Shown: piece by piece, positions 1 through 7,085 of the stretch
How the letters are laid out: each line of letters begins with the position of its first letter
Numbering within the stretch: position 1 is the first letter of the stretch
Source of the DNA: a virus
Virus record (IMG/VR): IMGVR_UViG_3300028045_000068
Coordinates: 1-29,225 of that record
Reading direction: 5' to 3' (one strand)
Length of the DNA stretch: 29,225 bases
Made by a program: the position numbers and the translations under genes
Notes under the pieces: generated by a model
The model's input: only the letters and a program-made list of their open reading frames with translations
What the model was told of the DNA's origin: nothing
The model's database searches: none

Positions 1-34
1 TCCGGTGAGCCCACCGGGCCCCTCGCCCGCCCCG

Positions 35-40
35 TACCCT
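35..40 (+). promoter_or_regulatory. possible -10 box upstream of the first gene
   Basis: TACCCT fits the TANNNT pattern and equals the -10 boxes proposed at 20621-20626 (minus strand) and 29055-29060. No convincing -35 hexamer lies 17-18 bases upstream, so this is weak. Transcription from it would give a leader of about 50 bases containing the hairpin at 63-78. Confidence 0.25.
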
Positions 41-62
41 CCAGGGTCGGGGCTTCACGGGT

Positions 63-78
63 GCGGGCTGGAGCCCGC
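63..78. other. leader hairpin
   Basis: GCGGGC and GCCCGC pair perfectly around a TGGA loop, 20 bases before the first start codon. There is no T-run after it, so it is not a classical intrinsic terminator. It could be an mRNA leader structure or the end of an upstream transcription unit. Confidence 0.35.
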
Positions 79-97
79 TACGGACTACGGAGAGACG

Positions 98-400
98 ATG
101 GACACCCCCGACATCCCGCCCGGCTACCGCCTCGTCTCCGGCCCGCACACCGCAGCGGAAGTCCAGAACGGATGGACCATCACGGCAGACTGGACCGCCA
201 CCCGAAGCAGCGACCCGTGGAGCGCCCGGCCCAAGTGCCGGCACATCGCGGGCGTGCTGGCGAGCAAGAGAGGGGCGGGGCTGCACGTCATGTGCGAGTC
301 GGACGACCCGGAGCGGTGCATCTACCGGATTGCGGAGACGGAGGTAGCTGGGGGCGAGGGCAAGACGGACGACCCCAAACACGGGAAGGGGCAGCCGTGA
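98..400 (+). CDS. hypothetical protein, 100 residues
   Basis: I do not recognise a family. The ATG at 98 is preferred because GGAGAG lies 4 bases upstream; the reading frame is open further upstream, but that part is Pro/Gly-rich and looks non-coding. The protein has a Trp-containing N-terminal half, then a segment with two cysteines (KCRHIAG and, further on, MCESDD and ERCIYRI), so a small cysteine-rich or metal-binding fold is possible. The C-terminal tail is charged. The stop overlaps the GTG of the next ORF in a GTGA arrangement, which suggests translational coupling. Function is unknown. Confidence 0.6.
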   Translation: MDTPDIPPGYRLVSGPHTAAEVQNGWTITADWTATRSSDPWSARPKCRHIAGVLASKRGAGLHVMCESDDPERCIYRIAETEVAGGEGKTDDPKHGKGQP

Positions 401-687
401 GCGGAACCCCAGCAGGGCGCAACCTCAGCGGCAAGACGCCGGCCGGTGCCTCGCTGCTGGCTGGCGCTGTGCTCCGCATTCGCGCCTTTGACGCCGCCGC
501 TCGTGCCGACCGGGACGGGAACGCTACCAAGGGGCGCCAAATGGGACGGGCTAAGTGCGCGGGATCGTTTGCGGCCGTGGTGACTGCGGCGCGGGGCGGG
601 CGTGGCCATGCGTTGCGAGGTCTGCGCGGGGCGTGCTACGGTCACCGGGATGGCCCTTCCGACGTTCCCGCCCCTGCCGCCACCTGA
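397..687 (+). CDS. hypothetical protein, 96 residues
   Basis: The GTG start overlaps the preceding stop by 4 bases (GTGA) and has a GGGAAGGGG purine stretch upstream, an arrangement used repeatedly in this window. The protein is Ala/Gly/Arg-rich with no recognisable domain. Its last 38 bases overlap the next gene, and the proposed promoter of that gene lies inside it. The composition is also what an out-of-frame reading of GC-rich DNA looks like, so this could be a spurious ORF. The main support is the coupled start and the absence of a better ORF in this interval. Confidence 0.4.
   Translation: MSGTPAGRNLSGKTPAGASLLAGAVLRIRAFDAAARADRDGNATKGRQMGRAKCAGSFAAVVTAARGGRGHALRGLRGACYGHRDGPSDVPAPAAT
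613..642 (+). promoter_or_regulatory. predicted promoter, leaderless gene
   Basis: TTGCGA (613-618), an 18-base spacer and TACGGT (637-642) lie 7 bases before the ATG at 650. Transcription would therefore begin at or within a base or two of the start codon, and no good ribosome binding site precedes that ATG. The same layout recurs at 20646-20674. Confidence 0.45.
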
Positions 688-898
688 CGAGCGCCCCACG
701 ATTGGGCGCCGGGCGTACCTCGTCCGCGCTGCTGGCGGGACCTGGCGGGAGTGTGCCGAGCGGGCCGGGGCAGCCTCCGAGGTCGCGGCACGCGCGACTG
801 CTTGGGGGTGGGCCAACACGCACAGCAAGACGTGGCCTCCCGAGGTCGACGCCGCCGGCAATCCCGCTGCACGTCAGCAAGTAACAGGTGACGCATGA
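650..898 (+). CDS. small helix-turn-helix protein
   Basis: This 82-residue protein contains a region around residues 28-55 (TWRECAERAG followed by SEVAARATAWGWA) that has the spacing of a helix-turn-helix as in sigma-region-4-like or small phage DNA-binding proteins. I infer a DNA-binding regulator or packaging accessory, but no partner is visible. The ATG at 650 is chosen because a TANNNT box ends 7 bases upstream, giving a leaderless mRNA. In-frame alternatives are the ATG at 608 and the GTG at 602, which would add an N-terminal RCEVC motif but would place the promoter inside the gene. The end overlaps the next start (ATGA). Confidence 0.55.
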   Translation: MALPTFPPLPPPDERPTIGRRAYLVRAAGGTWRECAERAGAASEVAARATAWGWANTHSKTWPPEVDAAGNPAARQQVTGDA

Positions 899-1776
899 CG
901 ACCCCGGACGCAACGCCCCCCGCCGCTGAGTGGGTCGCACTCGACGGGCTCGCCCCGTGGGACCGCAACGCTCGGCAGCACAGCGACGACAGCACCCGGA
1001 AGCTCGCCGCGGGTATCCGCCGGTTCGGCTTCCTGGTGCCGCTCACCGCGTGGCGGTCGGAGTCGCGCATCGCCGCGGGGCACGGGCGCCGGCTGGCGAT
1101 GCAGGCGCTGCTCCGTGAGGACCCCAGCTTCGTGCCGCGCAACGCGCCCCCCGGGGTCGGGCCTGACATGGTCCCTGTCATGTTCGAGGAGTTCGCGTCA
1201 GAGGCGCAGTTCAAGGCCTACGCGCTCTCGGACAACCGGCAGGCGAAGAACGCCGAGGACGACGACGAGGCGGTCGCCCGTCTGCTCCACGAACTGGACA
1301 TGGAGGGGATGGACTTCGACGGGATGGGGTTCGGCGACGACGAGGTGTCCACGCTGCTCGAGGACCTCGCATCCGGCGACGGCGAGGGGGCCGGGGACGG
1401 TGACGGGTCAGGCGACGACCTCTACACGAAGAAGATCAAGGCGCCCATCTACGAGCCCAAGATGGACCACCCGCCGCCGCTCTCGGATCTGATCGACAGC
1501 ACCAAGACGGCGGAGCTCCAGGCGCAGATCGACGAGGCCGACATCCCGGCGGACGTCGCGGCGTTCCTTCGCCGGGCGGCCGACCGCCACACGTCGTTCC
1601 ACTTCCGCAACATCGCCGAGTTCTACTGCCATGCCTCCCCGGAGGTCCAGGACCTGATGGAGCGGTCGGGGCTCGTCATTATCGACTTCGACAAGGCGGT
1701 GGAGTACGGATTCGTCCGCATGTCCAAGCGGCTGGCAGAACTGGCAGGGATGGAGCAAGATCATGCCGGTGCCTGA
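895..1776 (+). CDS. ParB-like nuclease-fold protein, DNA-modification associated
   Basis: This is a 293-residue protein with a ParB/Srx-type N-terminal domain (about residues 12-125): IRRFGFLVPL at 41-50, the GHGRR motif at 63-67, and LSDNRQAKN at 111-119. An acidic Gly/Asp linker follows (160-175). The conserved-looking C-terminal domain (about 176-285) begins YTKKIKAPIYEPK and includes HTSFHFRNIAEFY and VIIDFDKAVEYG; I recall it as a recurring phage module next to DNA-modifying glycosyltransferases. ParB-like domains in such neighbourhoods are thought to bind or target DNA for modification. The next gene, a glycosyltransferase, overlaps by 14 bases, so the two are probably co-translated. 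A chromosome-partition role is unlikely, since no ParA is present. Confidence 0.8.
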   Translation: MTTPDATPPAAEWVALDGLAPWDRNARQHSDDSTRKLAAGIRRFGFLVPLTAWRSESRIAAGHGRRLAMQALLREDPSFVPRNAPPGVGPDMVPVMFEEFASEAQFKAYALSDNRQAKNAEDDDEAVARLLHELDMEGMDFDGMGFGDDEVSTLLEDLASGDGEGAGDGDGSGDDLYTKKIKAPIYEPKMDHPPPLSDLIDSTKTAELQAQIDEADIPADVAAFLRRAADRHTSFHFRNIAEFYCHASPEVQDLMERSGLVIIDFDKAVEYGFVRMSKRLAELAGMEQDHAGA

Positions 1777-2641
1777 CGATTTCTGCATCTTCATCCTGAC
1801 CCACGGGCGCCCCGACCGGGTCCACACATACCGCACGCTGATGGACTCGGGGTACACCGGCAAGGTGTTCATCGTCATCGACGACGAGGACAAGACCGAG
1901 CCGTTGTATCGAGAGAGGTACGGCGACCTGGTGCTCCAGTTTAGCAAGGTGGAGATAGCCAAGACGTTCGACGAGGCCGACAACTTCGACGACAGGCGGA
2001 CGATCGTGTACGCGCGGAATGCGTGTTTCACGCTCGCGGAGCGCGTCGGCTGTCGCAGGTTCGTGCAGTTTGATGACGACTACATGGCCTTCGAGTTCAC
2101 TGTAGACCGCCGGTTCGAGTGGGCGACCATCGCGGTGCGGACGACCATGGATGAGGTGGTGGGGGCGCTGCTCGACTTCCACGAGGTCACCCCTGCGCTG
2201 ACGGTCGCGATGGCACAGGGGGGCGACTTCATCGGGGGATCAGGCAACGTCGACAGGGGCGTGAGCCTCCGGCGGAAGGCCATGAACTCGTTCGTGTGCT
2301 CGCTCGACCGCCCTTTCCAGTTCGTCGGGCGAGTGAATGAGGACGTGAACACCTACACGACCCGCAGCCGGCTTGGGGATCTGTTCCTCACGGTGATGCA
2401 GCTCAAACTCGTGCAGAAACAGACCCAGAGCAACGCTGGAGGCATGACGGACGTGTACCTGGATGCGGGAACCTACCTAAAAACAGCGTATACCCCGATG
2501 TTCTGCCCTTCCGGCGTGTCGATTGGCGAAATGGGCGACCACAGGTCCGATAACTACCGGATCCACCACGCGGTCAACTGGCACCGCATCGCGCCGAAGA
2601 TCCTGCGGGAGTCGCACAAGCGGGGGCACGGTGGCGAATGA
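1763..2641 (+). CDS. TET-associated-type DNA glycosyltransferase (TAGT family)
   Basis: This 292-residue GT-A-like glycosyltransferase is predicted to add a sugar to modified bases in phage DNA. The N-terminal nucleotide-binding strand carries FILTHGRPDR (10-19), followed by VFIVIDDED (35-43) and VYARNACF (82-89). FVQFDDDYM (100-108) supplies the acidic DxD-type metal and nucleotide-sugar motif. GRVNEDVNTYT (189-199) supplies the acidic residues expected for catalysis. The C-terminal GVSIGEMG and HHAVNWHRIAPKIL segments fit the family. The family is known from phages in which TET/JBP dioxygenases produce 5-hydroxymethylpyrimidines; no dioxygenase or methyltransferase is visible here. The gene has more A/T-rich codons than its neighbours, for example near 1935-1960 and 2475-2500. 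It overlaps the ParB-like gene by 14 bases. Confidence 0.8.
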   Translation: MPVPDDFCIFILTHGRPDRVHTYRTLMDSGYTGKVFIVIDDEDKTEPLYRERYGDLVLQFSKVEIAKTFDEADNFDDRRTIVYARNACFTLAERVGCRRFVQFDDDYMAFEFTVDRRFEWATIAVRTTMDEVVGALLDFHEVTPALTVAMAQGGDFIGGSGNVDRGVSLRRKAMNSFVCSLDRPFQFVGRVNEDVNTYTTRSRLGDLFLTVMQLKLVQKQTQSNAGGMTDVYLDAGTYLKTAYTPMFCPSGVSIGEMGDHRSDNYRIHHAVNWHRIAPKILRESHKRGHGGE

Positions 2642-2855
2642 GCGCACCTACCTGCTCTGCTCGCCCCCCGGGGAGGCCCCGGTGTGCGCGCCCCTCGGGT
2701 GGCTTGTGACGTTCGAGGCCGATGCGGTCGTCCTGTCTCGAGTCGGGGAGCAGGTAGTGGTTAGCCGCGCTGGTGTTTCGCATCCGGCCGGCGTGGGGCA
2801 CGCTGTAGAAGCGTTCGCGCGCAGCCTCCACCGACTCCTGAACGGACCCCGCTGA
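2631..2855 (+). CDS. hypothetical protein, 74 residues
   Basis: The GTG start overlaps the glycosyltransferase end and has GGGGG a few bases upstream. I recognise no family. The sequence opens with a short hydrophobic stretch (TYLLCSPPGE) and contains alternating hydrophobic residues (WLVTFEADAVVLSRVGEQVVVSR) that suggest a small beta-sheet fold. Its stop overlaps the small terminase start (TGATG), so it is part of the same operon. Its position between the modification genes and the terminase gives no clear function. Confidence 0.6.
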   Translation: MANERTYLLCSPPGEAPVCAPLGWLVTFEADAVVLSRVGEQVVVSRAGVSHPAGVGHAVEAFARSLHRLLNGPR

Positions 2856-3466
2856 TGCCCCGCAAGCCCCGCCGAGAGCAGTACGCCGGCCAGCCCCTCG
2901 CCAGGCTCGCCGACGCCATCGACCGCGCCATCACCAAGGGCGCGCTGTCGGGTGACGCGCAGATGCTCGCCGCGCTCCAGCGCGAGGTCCGCGCGGTGTC
3001 GCTCGGGGTCTGCGAGCCGCCGCCGCCGCCGCGGGTGTTCCGGGGCAAGAAACAGACGGTGTTCGAGTTGGTGCTCCAGGGGCTCATGCCGCAGGAGATC
3101 GTCGAGCGGACCAAGTACAGCCGGGCCACCGTCTACCGCCTGCGCAAGGCCGAGGACTTCCAGACGGCGCTCGACCAGGCGCGGGCCCACCGGGTCGTCG
3201 CGTCCCAGGAGGCCGCGGCCGACCTGCTCCCGCTCGCCATCCAGCGCCTCCGGGGCATCCTGCTGGACCCGGCGGCGTCGCATCGTGACGTGCTGTCCGC
3301 GTTCCGCGAGGTCGCTGACCGCGCCGGGCTGCCGAAGACCACGCGGGCGGAGGTGGTCGTCGAGGGCGCCGTCGGCGACGAGAAGCGGACCGACGACGAA
3401 CTGCTCGCGGAGCTCGAGGCGCTGGGTCCGCAGCTTGAGGTGCTCGAGGGCGGAAAAGCCGGGTGA
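2855..3466 (+). CDS. terminase small subunit-like protein
   Basis: This 203-residue protein directly precedes the large terminase and overlaps it by 4 bases (GTGA). The N-terminal portion has a basic start and helices. Around residues 66-100 there is a helix-turn-helix-like segment (TVFELVLQGLMPQEIVERT then YSRATVYRLRKAEDF) of the kind used by small terminases for recognising the packaging site. The C-terminal half is helical and charged, ending in an acidic tail typical of oligomerising small subunits. The helix-turn-helix and the gene position are observed; the packaging role is inferred, and a general DNA-binding regulator is the alternative. Confidence 0.7.
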   Translation: MPRKPRREQYAGQPLARLADAIDRAITKGALSGDAQMLAALQREVRAVSLGVCEPPPPPRVFRGKKQTVFELVLQGLMPQEIVERTKYSRATVYRLRKAEDFQTALDQARAHRVVASQEAAADLLPLAIQRLRGILLDPAASHRDVLSAFREVADRAGLPKTTRAEVVVEGAVGDEKRTDDELLAELEALGPQLEVLEGGKAG

Positions 3467-5082
3467 GCGCAGCCAAGCGAGCCCCCGACGAGGCGGACGC
3501 AGCGGTCGCCCGTGCTCGCGCGCTGCGTGGCGAGCTCGTGCGGCGAGCCCGAGTCAAGGAGTGCCGACTCCTTCGGGAGCTCTCCCTGCGGCGCCACGTC
3601 CGCGGGGCCTTCGCGGCGTTCGTGCGTCTGATGTGGGAAGCGGTCGAGCCGGGGACCCCGCTCGTCTGGACCTGGCACCTGGACGTCCTGTGCTGGGAGC
3701 TCCAACAGCAGATGAACGGGAGCGAGGCTCACCGGCGCCTGCTCATCATGATCCCGCCCGGGATGATGAAGTCGCTCCTCACGTCCGTCTTCGCCCCAGC
3801 GTGGGAGTGGCTGTTCACGCCCGAGCGGCGCAAGCTGTTCCTGGCCAACGACGACGACCTCGTGGTCCGCGACAGCCGGCGCACCCGCGAGGTGATGACC
3901 TCCCCCGAGTACCAGGGCCTGTCGGATGAGGCCTCCCGCCGCCGCGGTGACCCGGCGTGGCGCCTGACCCACGACCAGAACGAGAAGACCAACTTCGAGA
4001 ACACCCGGCGCGGGTTCCGGCAGTGCCGGAGCATCCGGTCGAAGATCACGGGCAAGCGCGCCGACGACATCAACATGGACGACCTCCTCGACGTGAAGGA
4101 GGTGATCATGGGGTCGTCGGAGACCATCGCCCGGCGCTGCGCCGAGGTCGGGCGCATCGTGGACCAGGTGCTCCCCACCCGCGTCAACGACCTGGCGACC
4201 GCCCGGTGGACGCTCATCATGCAGCGGTTGCACGTCAACGACCCCGCGGGCCGCGCGCTCGCCGAGGGCGGCTGGCGCGTCGTCTGCCTGCCGATGGCCT
4301 ACGACCCGGAGCACGAGCAAGCCTATGAGCACGACCCCCGCACCGAGCCCGGGGAACTGCTGTTCCCGGTGAAGTTCCCGGCCAAGGAGGTCGCGATCCT
4401 GCGCAAGAAACTGGGGCTGGCGCAGTCGGCCGCGCAGCTCGACCAGACGCCGGGGCAGACGAGCGGGGGCCGCATCCGGCGCGAGTGGTTCCGCGAGCGG
4501 TACACCTGCCGCCCCGAGGACATCGCGGCGACGGCAGACGAGGTCTGGGTGTCGGCGGACGCAGCCAAGAAGGGTCGCGAGACGAACGACTTCCACGCCA
4601 TCCACGTCTGGGCCCGCAAGGGCGCCAAGCGGTACGTCCTGGGCCGCGCGACCGAGCGCATGGGCTACCCCGAGTTCGAGCAGTGCATGGACGGCCTCAT
4701 CGAGCGGTGGAAGCCGTTCATCACCCGCGGCGGCGGGGTCTACATCGAGGACACCGCGAACGGCTCGACCTACCTGCAGGTGCGCCGGCCGCGGTTCCCG
4801 TTCCTGGTCGACTTCTCGCCGACGCGCGACACGCCGGGCAAGGACAAGTCCAAGGGGGCTCGCGCCGTGTACCTCGAGCGGGCCGCCGAGTCCCAGGCCA
4901 TCGTGCTGCCCGATCCGAGCATCGCCCCGTGGGTCGAGGAGTTGCTGGCGTGCTGGTGCGCCTTCCCCGAGGGGGCGCACGACGACGACGTGGACGCGGC
5001 GTCGCAGATCGTGATGCGGTGGGCCGTCGCGGACGGCGCCGCCGGGGGTTCCGGCCTCGACTTCTTCGGCTCGCTGTTCTGA
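3463..5082 (+). CDS. terL: terminase large subunit (packaging ATPase/nuclease)
   Basis: This 539-residue motor protein translocates DNA into the prohead and cuts it. The ATPase half carries the Walker A-like LIMIPPGMMKS (94-104; lysine at 103), a Walker B-like DDINMDDLLD (201-210) and the coupling motif MQRLHVNDPAG (253-263). The nuclease half has an RNase H-like fold with acidic motifs VWVSADAAKKG (Asp366), VYIEDTANG (Glu429, Asp430) and HDDDVDAAS (506-514). QLDQTPGQTSGG before the nuclease domain is characteristic of the family. The GTG start overlaps the preceding stop. The Walker A lacks the usual GKS/GKT glycine, a variation I associate with PPGxxKS-type terminases. Assignment is secure. 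Confidence 0.95.
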   Translation: MSAAKRAPDEADAAVARARALRGELVRRARVKECRLLRELSLRRHVRGAFAAFVRLMWEAVEPGTPLVWTWHLDVLCWELQQQMNGSEAHRRLLIMIPPGMMKSLLTSVFAPAWEWLFTPERRKLFLANDDDLVVRDSRRTREVMTSPEYQGLSDEASRRRGDPAWRLTHDQNEKTNFENTRRGFRQCRSIRSKITGKRADDINMDDLLDVKEVIMGSSETIARRCAEVGRIVDQVLPTRVNDLATARWTLIMQRLHVNDPAGRALAEGGWRVVCLPMAYDPEHEQAYEHDPRTEPGELLFPVKFPAKEVAILRKKLGLAQSAAQLDQTPGQTSGGRIRREWFRERYTCRPEDIAATADEVWVSADAAKKGRETNDFHAIHVWARKGAKRYVLGRATERMGYPEFEQCMDGLIERWKPFITRGGGVYIEDTANGSTYLQVRRPRFPFLVDFSPTRDTPGKDKSKGARAVYLERAAESQAIVLPDPSIAPWVEELLACWCAFPEGAHDDDVDAASQIVMRWAVADGAAGGSGLDFFGSLF

Positions 5083-5089
5083 GCCCCCC

Positions 5090-5118
5090 ATGCGCCGCCC
5101 CGGCCCGGCGGCTATGAT
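5090..5118 (+). promoter_or_regulatory. predicted promoter for the head operon
   Basis: ATGCGC (5090-5095), a 17-base spacer and a good -10, TATGAT (5113-5118), occur in the short gap before the portal gene. The spacer is largely an inverted repeat, GCCGCC (5094-5099) and GGCGGC (5107-5112), that abuts the -10 box. This repeat could end upstream transcription or act as an operator. The portal start follows 26 bases later with GAGG as ribosome binding site. Confidence 0.45.
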
Positions 5119-5144
5119 CGCGTCACCGCGCACCCCGAGGACCC

Positions 5145-6695
5145 ATGCCCAGCCCGATGAACCTCCGCTCCCGGCTGGCGACGGCGCTGGCGCTCCGCGT
5201 GGACTCTTCCCAGCCCGCGCCCGGCCCGACGGCCCCCGCTGCCCCCATGGCGCGGGAGGACGCGACGCCCAACGCGCTGGGCGCGTCCCGCTCGGGCGCT
5301 GCGTTCAGCAACCCGCTCAGCGGCATGGGCCTGCCCTCCGACAGCGGGTCCACGGCGCGGCCGAACGTGGAGCGGTCGTACCTCGCTGACGAGGAACTGC
5401 TGGCGCTGCTCCGGGGCACCATCTACCGCCGCATCGTGGAGATCTACCCCCGGGAGGCGACCCGCGCGGGCTGGTCCGTCCTGGATGACAGCGACGACCC
5501 CCGCCCGCTGCACGGCATCCAGCGGGACCTCAACGTCGCCGGAGCCTTCCGGGCCGCGGACACCTGGGCGCGCACCTTCGGCGAGTCGCGGATCTGGATG
5601 GTCACCGACGACCCGGGCGAGTTCGACGAGCCGCTGGACCCGGCCGCGGTCACCGCGCTGCACGCGCTCCAGGTCTTCGACAAGCGGGAGCTGAGCCCGG
5701 CCAGCTACACGACGGACCTCGAGAGCCCCAACTACGGGCGCCCCGAGACGTTCTGGATCACCCCGCGGCGCGTCGGTGTGGCGATGGCGGGCGGCAAGCC
5801 GGTCCACTACACGCGGCTGCTCCGGTTCTACGGCGAGTCGCTGCCGCCGTCGTCGTCGGGCCTCGCCGGGCAGACGTGGGGCGACGCCGACGCGATCGGT
5901 CAGGCCTTGTGGGACGCCATCCGATACATGGGCAACATCAGCGGGGGCGGCGCCAAACTCGCCCAGGAGTTGACCATGGCGGTCTTCCACTTCGGGAACG
6001 CCGCCGGGGCCTCCGCGGGGTCCGACCGCTCCGCGTGGTTGAGCAAACTGTCGACCATCAACCAGATGAAATCGGCGTGGCAGGCGGTGTTCCTCGGCGG
6101 CCAGGACCGGTTCGAGCGCATGGGCGCGAACGCCTCCGGGTTCAAAGACCTCTCCGAGCACGCCAAGGCCGAGCTGGCGATGCTCACGGAGATCCCGGTG
6201 GAGTTGCTGTACGGGCAGGCCCCGGGCGGCATGTCGACGGACGGCGGGAGCTGGCAGGCGAACTGGTACGCCCGCGTGGGCGCCTACCAGGAGGAGCACA
6301 TCAAGCCGGCGCTGGAGCAGCTGGTGCCCGTGCTGTACGCCGCGGCGGGAGCGCAGGTCCCCGAGGGCTGGTCGGTCGAGTTCGCCCCGCTGGCGAAGCC
6401 GTCGCCGCTGGAGCTCGCCGAACTGCGCCTCAAGCACACGCAGGCGGACCAGATCGCGATGCTCGACGGCGTGCTGACCCCTGAGCGGGTGGCGCGCAGC
6501 CGGTACAGCGGCGGCACGTTCGCGCTCGAGATCCAGCCGCTCACCCCCGAGGAGCAGGCCGAGCAGGACCGAGAGCGCGCCGAGGAGACCGACCCGGACC
6601 TGCTCGCGCAGGCTGAGGCCGCGCTGCTCGCTGCCCAGGGCGAGGAATCCCCCGGGGCGGCCGGAACTGTGGAGGGCGACGATGGACCGGGCTGA
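5145..6695 (+). CDS. portal protein, DUF1073-type
   Basis: The 516-residue product matches the DUF1073 class of portals, the dodecameric channel at the head vertex that binds the terminase and the neck. Supporting segments are YLADEELLALLRGTIYRRIVEIYP near residues 79-102, PREATRAGW just after, the VHYTRLLRFYGESLP strand around 220-235, and a C-terminal half with ELLYGQAPGGMSTDGG followed by helices. It sits between the large terminase and an SPP1 gp7-like gene, the standard portal position. The ATG at 5145 has GAGG 7 bases upstream; the N-terminal 55 residues are Pro/Ala-rich and probably disordered. The C-terminal tail is acidic. This family is sometimes labelled Acb1-like, but the paired HxT motifs of an anti-CBASS nuclease are absent. 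Confidence 0.9.
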   Translation: MPSPMNLRSRLATALALRVDSSQPAPGPTAPAAPMAREDATPNALGASRSGAAFSNPLSGMGLPSDSGSTARPNVERSYLADEELLALLRGTIYRRIVEIYPREATRAGWSVLDDSDDPRPLHGIQRDLNVAGAFRAADTWARTFGESRIWMVTDDPGEFDEPLDPAAVTALHALQVFDKRELSPASYTTDLESPNYGRPETFWITPRRVGVAMAGGKPVHYTRLLRFYGESLPPSSSGLAGQTWGDADAIGQALWDAIRYMGNISGGGAKLAQELTMAVFHFGNAAGASAGSDRSAWLSKLSTINQMKSAWQAVFLGGQDRFERMGANASGFKDLSEHAKAELAMLTEIPVELLYGQAPGGMSTDGGSWQANWYARVGAYQEEHIKPALEQLVPVLYAAAGAQVPEGWSVEFAPLAKPSPLELAELRLKHTQADQIAMLDGVLTPERVARSRYSGGTFALEIQPLTPEEQAEQDRERAEETDPDLLAQAEAALLAAQGEESPGAAGTVEGDDGPG

Positions 6696-6924
6696 TCGCG
6701 ACGCGATGGCCGCCGCCGGCCTGCCCCTCGGCGACGTCGAGCCTGTGGCGTCCGCAGACGACTCCCGCGTGCTCACCCGGCTACGGGGTGTCCTGCGTGG
6801 CCTGTCCGCGCTCGAGGACGAATGGCGGGCCGCCCCGGCCCCGCTCCGCGCCCGGCTGGAGCGCGTCGTCCACCTGAAGCCCGACGGCACCGTCGCCGTC
6901 TACCGCCTGGAGCGAGACCCATGA
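6682..6924 (+). CDS. hypothetical protein, 80 residues
   Basis: This small, mostly helical protein overlaps the portal end by 14 bases and the next gene by 4 (ATGA). An acidic N-terminus (residues 1-25) is followed by a probable helical pair (SRVLTRLRGVLRGLSALEDEW, then APLRARLERVVHL) and a short strand (GTVAVYRLE). I recognise no family. The tight overlap with the portal suggests co-translation and a head-assembly accessory role, but this rests on position alone. Confidence 0.6.
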   Translation: MDRADRDAMAAAGLPLGDVEPVASADDSRVLTRLRGVLRGLSALEDEWRAAPAPLRARLERVVHLKPDGTVAVYRLERDP

Positions 6925-7085
6925 CCCGCCGTCGCACCCTCTCCGCGTCCTTCGTCCTCGGCTGCCTGCTGTGCGTGCTCATCCCGCGCCAGTGTCGGAC
7001 CGCCAAGACCGCCGACCCGCTGGAGCCCACGCGGCTCCCGGTGGCCACCATCGTCGTCCGCCCGATGCCGAGCCGGGGTCGCTGA
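6921..7085 (+). CDS. small membrane or exported protein, 54 residues
   Basis: The start is ATGA-coupled to the previous gene, and the stop is TGATG-coupled to the minor head gene. The N-terminus is basic (MTRRR), followed by a hydrophobic stretch of about 15 residues (SASFVLGCLLCVLIP, 8-22), as in a signal anchor. VLGC at 12-15 loosely resembles a lipobox but the hydrophobic core before it is too short for a typical lipoprotein. The remainder is short, Pro-rich and polar. A membrane protein between portal and minor head genes is unusual; it may be a moron-type function such as superinfection exclusion, but that is inference only. Confidence 0.55.
   Translation: MTRRRTLSASFVLGCLLCVLIPRQCRTAKTADPLEPTRLPVATIVVRPMPSRGR

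Noticed and set aside
895-1776. ParB-like gene as a plasmid or prophage partition gene
   Set aside because: There is no ParA and no centromere-like repeat nearby, and the C-terminal module and adjacent glycosyltransferase point to DNA modification.
3133-5133. Minus-strand open frame of 666 codons opposite the terminase
   Set aside because: The plus strand encodes a large terminase with all motifs. The minus-strand frame has no recognisable motif and reflects third-position GC bias.
5145-6695. Portal as an anti-CBASS Acb1-type nuclease
   Set aside because: The related portal family is sometimes labelled Acb1-like, but only one HxT (VHYT) is present and it belongs to a conserved portal strand; the required second HxT motif is absent.
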